Positions 59,101 through 64,000 of a stretch of 64,000 nt of DNA are shown in pieces. The notes under the pieces are model-generated. The model did no database searches. It saw only the letters and a list, made by a program, of their open reading frames with translations, and had not been told where the DNA came from. A program made the translations under genes and the position numbers. Origin of the DNA: Flavobacteriaceae bacterium (lineage in GTDB: Bacteria; Bacteroidota; Bacteroidia; Flavobacteriales; Flavobacteriaceae); contig JAITMD010000010.1 of assembly GCA_031277535.1 (NCBI GenBank), forward strand, positions 1-64,000, read 5' to 3'. Every line of letters begins with the position of its first letter. Position 1 is the first letter of the stretch.

Positions 59101-62100
59101 CTACAATAATAGTTTGAAAATCAGTCTTACTTATTCCAGAACTTGACAGAGCTACTCTATGTTCATTTTCTTCATATTTTTTATCAACGTTTCGATATTG
59201 ATATTTTAAAATGTACTTTCCTGCTCTTAACTTAATTTTTGGAGAAATAAGATAAAATTCTCGATTATTCTCTTCTTCTTCTGTATTAACTGTATTTACA
59301 AAACGAATAGCTTGATCTCCTTCATAAACATCGTAATCAGTAAACCTCCACGGAAAAGATATGCTCGTTTCGTTTCCTTTGAAATCAAGTATTGACCAAC
59401 ATAAGTACTGCAAACTACCTTTATTGAACCCCTCAAAAAAGGGTGCTGTGTATACATTACATGCCGTTACAAAAGATGTAGATTCTGACCATATACTATA
59501 CTCTCCATTTAAACATTTAGTACGTACATAGACGTTATAAGTTGTGTTAGATTTTAATTTATTACCTAAATAATCTGTTGTAACAACATTTACTTTAGAT
59601 TTTGTCGAAATTCCTTTTATCACCTTTGAATTATCACCAGCTTCTTGTAAATAATACTCCCACCCGGTAGAATCATAATCATCTTTCCAAGAAATTGTAA
59701 CTTGCTCTTTTTCCAAGCTATCTATCTTTATATCATAAGGTTCAGGACAGTTCACAACCTCTTCTACAAATACATTATCCAATAGAAAATATGTATAAGT
59801 ATTTCCTGTAATTTCGTTTGTAATATGCCAGCCAATATTTACTTCTCCAACTAAATTTGATATAAATGCCTTTTTAAATTGATATTCCATTTCTTCATAG
59901 CGATCATAGACATAACTTGAATTAAAATAATCTAATTGAGAAGCAGTATAAAGTTGTTTTTTTATAACCTCTTTCGTAAATGCAGTAGGTAATATTCCAT
60001 TATTTGAGGCTTTAACACTTAATTCTAATGTCGTATAATCTTTATTAGGATTATAATAATTACTATTGAAAGAATAGTGAAATTTTAATCGGTATACTTT
60101 CCCTTTCTCAAAATTAAACGTTGGAGAAAATAACCAATTATCAGTTTCTCCTATACTTCTATTTTTACTAACAATATAACTTAAGAAACCTGTTCCCTCA
60201 TGACTAAAAATCCATTCCGAACTTGTACTTATAAACATATTCATATTTATACTTTTCCAAAAAGATTGATAATTATCAACTAAGTCTGTATCCACTCTAT
60301 TACTATAAATTTTCCAACAAGTCAAAGTTGGCGAATCTTCTTCATTAAATCCTTCCCAAAAAGGAATCTGCAAAACATTACAAGCTGTACGAATATTATA
60401 AGGACCAATCCAATTACCATAATTCTTTCCTCCACAATTACTACGCACATATAATTCATATTCTGTAAATGGTGTAATTAAATTTCCTTTATCATCCTTG
60501 GTAATCCTATTTATTTTTAAATTTGTCACTAATCCATTTTTTTGTGGTATACCTCCACCTTTAGCCTGGACAATATACTCCCACTTCGTTGCAATCTCAT
60601 CTTTCCAACCAAATGAAAATGAATCATGCTTCATATTTTCTACAAAAAGATCAAAAGGTTCAGCACATGGTAATTCTTCCAAAAAAACATTATCAAATGC
60701 CAAAGAAATTTTCTCATCTTCTATAAACCACCCTATATTAGCCTTTCCTTCAATACCTGTAAAAACGATTACTTCTGGTTTCCATTCTGCTGATATTGCT
60801 TTACTATTTAATTGTAAAACTTTAGTAAAGTTAGATTCTTTTATTCCTTGATTAGAAATCCTAACACTATATCTTCCATAAGGAAGATTACCAAGAAACC
60901 GATTTACACTAGCGGGGTAAACACGTGTGTTTTTATAATGATACTTCAATCGATAGATTTTTTTAGAATCTAAATAAAAAGAAGGTGATATAAAATTTGT
61001 ATTTTGTGAATAAGTATATAATTCCAAACCATGTGTCCCTTCATACTTATGAATAGTAGATAAATCTATTAATTTAGGATCTCCTATTACATCTTCACTA
61101 TATTTCCAACAATCTAATGTTGGAGAATCTGTATTAAATCCTTCCCAAAAAGGCAGTGGTACTGCATCGCAATACGTTTTAAATCTTACAGGTCCATTCC
61201 ACGCTCCTAATGCTCCATTACTACATTTTGTACGCACATAAAAATCATACATTGTATTAGGCAGCAAATTATTTCCTGTACTGTTTTCTGTACTTATAAC
61301 AACATTCTTTGTATTAGTAGATATTCCTATAGTTGTTTGAAGCATCTTACCTCCTGCCATCTGCACATAATATTCCCAACTTTGATTATTCAAATCTTTC
61401 CATTCAACATCTACAGATGATGATGTCAAAGTTTTAACTTTTATATCATCAATAGAAATTCCTATACAATCAATCTTTTCAATCTTTACATCATCAATAC
61501 TGATATCTTGAAAGATTGTATTATCAACCTTCCAAGCAAAATTTACCAATCCACTGACCTTCTTTAAAAAGTAAGTTTCTTTTTTATATTCTTTGTCTTG
61601 CTTCTCTTTAGTTGCCCCCACAACCTCTACATATTCAATTCCATCAGTTGACATATACAATTTATAAGGGTTTTCTTGTTTTGATTTAAAATAAAAAGAC
61701 AACTCATAAATACTATTAGAATCTGTGCCAAAATCAAATACAGGAGAAACTAAAGGTCTAAAATTCTCTCGATTACTAAATTGAAAAGCAGCAGCAGAAG
61801 TATTACCTATTCCAACATGATCATTAAGTACCCAACCACCTTCTCTTGAATTCAAAGAAGAATCTAACTGCCAACAAGAAACTGACAATGATGACTTATC
61901 AAATGATTCTAAAAAAGGAAAAGATGAGATAGGAGAACATTGTGTTCTAAAGACAATAGGTCCGTTCCAAGCTCCATTCTTACCATTTACACAGTTTCCT
62001 CTGATATATAATTCATACTCTGTATCACTTTTAAATAAGTCACCCTTTACATCTGTATGTAAGACATTAGATAAAGTATTTGTTGTTGCTTGCTTTATTG

Positions 62101-62869
62101 TAGGTTGATTCCCTCCTTTTTCCTGAATTACATAGTCCCAAGAAGAACTAATATTATCCTCTATGTTAAGTAAAACCTGATTTTGATGAATTCCCTTAAC
62201 AGAAGCATTTACAGTTTCAGTACAATCTACTTCCCTAACTATTACATAATCAAAATAAGCTCCAAAATTTTTCCCCTTATTAGTGTGTAAACCAAAATAA
62301 AATGCCCCACTTGGAACGAAAAAAGAATATTGCTTAATATATCTATCTTTCTCTAAAAATATTTTGTAATTATTTGGAACTGATTTAAAGTCTTGAGGCT
62401 GATTTCCTGTTGTAGATAAATAAATCTGAAAATTGCTTTGTTCCTCAGCTTGTATTGATTTACTTGATTTCAATTCTACAATAACATACTTACCTGTACT
62501 CATTAAGGGTGGAGAAACCAACCAATCATCTTCATTCTTACTAATAGTATTGATGCCAATATTAGCTTGATCATAATTTATAAACCACGTTCCTCTTGTT
62601 GCTGTTCCATTTTTGTTTAAATCATAAATTGTCCAACAATTTGTAGTCGTATAGGGTGGTGAAACATTTTCGTTAAATGGTAAACTAAAAGGAGTACATG
62701 TAGAACTACTTGCCTTTATTTTATTTCCTCCTTTATTTTTGTCTTTTTGTACAGCAGTCTCTTTTACTACAAACATCTGACCTATTTCTACAGTTCCACC
62801 CCTATTAATAGCAAATAGTATAAAACTACACGAAATAACAAAAAATACAACAAGTAATATCTTTTTCAT
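56111..62869 (-). CDS. giant secreted adhesin-like protein: tandem jelly-roll + fibronectin III modules, choice-of-anchor L domain, gliding-motility/T9SS type B C-terminal domain
   Basis: Signal peptide. Five repeats of C..(x)PF.EgFn...CW followed by FN3 (SWEYYVQ..TxYxLYVRTKC). GISPNGDGMNDVFDLTLHGVTSIKVFNRLGTEVY...WDGKDKKGKALPSGTYYYVI C-terminus. Confidence 0.93.
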   Translation of the reverse strand: MKKILLVVFFVISCSFILFAINRGGTVEIGQMFVVKETAVQKDKNKGGNKIKASSSTCTPFSLPFNENVSPPYTTTNCWTIYDLNKNGTATRGTWFINYDQANIGINTISKNEDDWLVSPPLMSTGKYVIVELKSSKSIQAEEQSNFQIYLSTTGNQPQDFKSVPNNYKIFLEKDRYIKQYSFFVPSGAFYFGLHTNKGKNFGAYFDYVIVREVDCTETVNASVKGIHQNQVLLNIEDNISSSWDYVIQEKGGNQPTIKQATTNTLSNVLHTDVKGDLFKSDTEYELYIRGNCVNGKNGAWNGPIVFRTQCSPISSFPFLESFDKSSLSVSCWQLDSSLNSREGGWVLNDHVGIGNTSAAAFQFSNRENFRPLVSPVFDFGTDSNSIYELSFYFKSKQENPYKLYMSTDGIEYVEVVGATKEKQDKEYKKETYFLKKVSGLVNFAWKVDNTIFQDISIDDVKIEKIDCIGISIDDIKVKTLTSSSVDVEWKDLNNQSWEYYVQMAGGKMLQTTIGISTNTKNVVISTENSTGNNLLPNTMYDFYVRTKCSNGALGAWNGPVRFKTYCDAVPLPFWEGFNTDSPTLDCWKYSEDVIGDPKLIDLSTIHKYEGTHGLELYTYSQNTNFISPSFYLDSKKIYRLKYHYKNTRVYPASVNRFLGNLPYGRYSVRISNQGIKESNFTKVLQLNSKAISAEWKPEVIVFTGIEGKANIGWFIEDEKISLAFDNVFLEELPCAEPFDLFVENMKHDSFSFGWKDEIATKWEYIVQAKGGGIPQKNGLVTNLKINRITKDDKGNLITPFTEYELYVRSNCGGKNYGNWIGPYNIRTACNVLQIPFWEGFNEEDSPTLTCWKIYSNRVDTDLVDNYQSFWKSINMNMFISTSSEWIFSHEGTGFLSYIVSKNRSIGETDNWLFSPTFNFEKGKVYRLKFHYSFNSNYYNPNKDYTTLELSVKASNNGILPTAFTKEVIKKQLYTASQLDYFNSSYVYDRYEEMEYQFKKAFISNLVGEVNIGWHITNEITGNTYTYFLLDNVFVEEVVNCPEPYDIKIDSLEKEQVTISWKDDYDSTGWEYYLQEAGDNSKVIKGISTKSKVNVVTTDYLGNKLKSNTTYNVYVRTKCLNGEYSIWSESTSFVTACNVYTAPFFEGFNKGSLQYLCWSILDFKGNETSISFPWRFTDYDVYEGDQAIRFVNTVNTEEEENNREFYLISPKIKLRAGKYILKYQYRNVDKKYEENEHRVALSSSGISKTDFQTIIVAPIKEKTSNFKEVVRFFDIAKDSDINMAWVSNVLHTDYSNLIIDDIRIEKVENCAEPYNIRITNLSTNSVTIAWDQIDNATSWEVSVFERGKSVTSTPINTINVSGAPVTTITGLISNKAYTIYIRTKCTDGTSKSNWSSPFTISTINQLNDECFNAVNIPINNGAGYDCYKKVEGTLVGTTLTTKPPLPSCNRFFKNDIWFEFTATSAELLLNLLDFESKVPDALELEFALYDQPCNNITFDAVECFSLSKINTIHRLKDLIPNKKYYLRVGSEKEEKDVFFSLCLTIPKYLYATNNRTVENLVKEILLNKNCGLVSNVTSKTGTDYGSDNGIGHFSVNSPYFSFKEGVMLATNGIQYAKGPSEQEQGSWQIVWPGDEDLKALFKKYYYYDVDDNSNAGYHTINNSSIIEFDFIPLSNSISFDFLMTSNDYYSFGGDGGSFWGEYDVIGFFLTDKKTEDTKNIAVVPGTSVPIFSGTITPEQYFYGNRRGGPKEFRKYFDNFFVDKEKIPTLEKNGSIYDKSFRSFLPKEWNSVNYRGVMKSMRAKSTVVPGRKYHLKLAIGNYGIGGHSAVFFNKGSLDITSFSLGDDLLIETNTALCANETHTIESHLTDDKTKVDIKWYKDDEELIGEHEPNLIVKEAGVYKIVAKFLEYDCESKGELKVEVYPLISSIVKQPKEISACKNTIQPTGIDLTPAVNVMFENTGLTDYDYIITYYEDANGTKQIKDPKNYITDQRENKKIYLLFKDPNTSCIERFEFNLSFVEGEKPKARETVNVCNSYILPKIEANQAYFTESGGKGVRYKEGDVLGIGKYDMYVLQDNGNNCYEEIMFKIEVGKTPELQIIEDIVLSCELYTIPVAWPHNKFYIEKNGKREEIVTGTSIIKNNTKVYVVAISPNGACIDETSFVVKYEDCPIPKGISPNGDGMNDVFDLTLHGVTSIKVFNRLGTEVYSFVGNYTNQWDGKDKKGKALPSGTYYYVIQSFDKARTGWVEISK

Positions 62870-63130
62870 ATACTTAAAATTAACATAACATTAATACCAA
62901 ATATACATAATTTACAAATCAAAAAACACCATAAACAGTAAAAAACAAACAAAACAAAACTATATTCAATAAAAACTATACATTCATTATTAAAAAATCA
63001 ACCTCTTACTTCATAAGAAAACCTATATGCATATTTTATAAACAAATTAAATTCTTAGTTTCAATTGTATATTTTAAACATCAAACTACTCTGCTTAGGT
63101 TCTAATTCAATACAATGTACTATACAAAGA

Positions 63131-63173
63131 AAAAGGAGTAAATTAGGTTTTATAACACACCTAATACTCCTTT
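63131..63173. terminator. Terminator hairpin downstream of the DUF1826-like gene
   Basis: AAAGGAGT-a-AATTAGGT-tttataacac-ACCTAATACTCCTTT. Confidence 0.65.
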
Positions 63174-63255
63174 ATAATATATTTAAACAAACACACTTAT
63201 TCTATATACAGATAAACTAAAGAATAATCTGCATTATATATCAACCACCTAAATA

Positions 63256-63951
63256 CTAACAAATCAGCATTAATCTGTATTCTCCTTTATTTTCTTTTGG
63301 AGCACGGTGTACACATGGCAATACAGTCTGCTGTGGTGCATCAACTGCTAATCGCCAAAGATGTCCATTTCCTAAATTGACTGGATAAGCATTATCTTTC
63401 AATTGATAATGTAAGTCGAAAAAATTATCCTTTAAAAAATCCTCAAATTGGTCTTCTGGACCATCAAAAACACAAAGAAGCTGTTCTCTAATTTCAGGAA
63501 TTAAGATCTTTTGTTCTACTTCGTCGTTCGCTACAATATCACTTGCAGCACCATAATAAGTACACAAAAAAGTATCCGAGCATATTGGAGCTCTATCTAC
63601 ATGAAAAGAATAAACATCTGTAGAAATGAAGCTATATTCATCATCGCGCTCATACTCCTTAAGCAAATTTAGGCTTGGTATCGCTCCAGCATCAGTTAGC
63701 AAAGTCAAATCCTCAATAATTATACTCCTTGCCTCTTCTCCACTTTCAGATAAGTCTAAGGCCAGAAGATCATCTATTGTTACCTCTGTAATGTTCTCTT
63801 TTAACGTTAGTTTTTGCACAATCTCCTTAAAATCACCACCAAGTGTACGCTGCCAACATAACGCATTATTATCTCCTTTAAAAAGAGTATTAATAAGATC
63901 TGTAAAGTTCGAAACTACTTTTATATGTTTGGTAGAGGGAATTACATTCAT
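63256..63951 (-). CDS. DUF1826-like protein
   Basis: TLLTDAGAIPSLNLLKEYE...DRAPICSDTFLCTYYGAASDIVANDE...NGHLWRLAVDAPQQTVLPCVHRAP pattern. Family recalled, not searched. Confidence 0.55.
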   Translation of the reverse strand: MNVIPSTKHIKVVSNFTDLINTLFKGDNNALCWQRTLGGDFKEIVQKLTLKENITEVTIDDLLALDLSESGEEARSIIIEDLTLLTDAGAIPSLNLLKEYERDDEYSFISTDVYSFHVDRAPICSDTFLCTYYGAASDIVANDEVEQKILIPEIREQLLCVFDGPEDQFEDFLKDNFFDLHYQLKDNAYPVNLGNGHLWRLAVDAPQQTVLPCVHRAPKENKGEYRLMLIC

Positions 63952-64000
63952 AAAAATAATATATGAACAAAAATATTGTAAAATAACTGAATCATATAAC

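Noticed and set aside
60498-60851. 117-aa + strand ORF antisense to the giant T9SS gene
   Set aside because: Shadow ORF inside a well-supported CDS.

Overview
The window is 64 kb of low-GC chromosome from a member of the Bacteroidota, most likely a flavobacterium (Myroides/Flavobacterium-like). The assignment rests on TAnnTTTG-type promoters, a T9SS C-terminal sorting domain and a ftsK-lolA-lptG-ribBA gene order. The left third is mostly core genes: tRNA-Ser, ribBA, an LptF/G permease, lolA, ftsK, tpx, a sigma54 response regulator, a TamA/BamA-like plus TamB pair, and the small SRP RNA. The middle has accessory enzymes and regulators, MutS2, PdxY, three tandem secreted paralogs, a ParE-type toxin-antitoxin pair next to dnaK, sdaA, panB and a RluA-family gene. 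The right part has oxidoreductases, an iron-siderophore ABC importer operon and a giant (2252 aa) multidomain T9SS-secreted protein. I saw no CRISPR array, prophage, transposase or obvious antiphage island. The observations most worth checking are: (1) a predicted ~175-nt unannotated sRNA at about 8340-8516 (minus strand) with promoter-like elements, two GNRA-capped hairpins and a terminator; (2) a second structured intergenic element at 18974-19198; (3) a TA cassette flanked by near-identical dnaK-terminator direct repeats; (4) an exact FNR-consensus palindrome between a Crp/Fnr gene and a reductase; (5) three decayed genes absent from the ORF track; (6) three tandem secreted proteins with a possible C1q/TNF-like C-terminal domain; and (7) a multi-dyad dnaK upstream region. 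All calls come from reading the sequence and the supplied ORF track. No database search or folding program was run.
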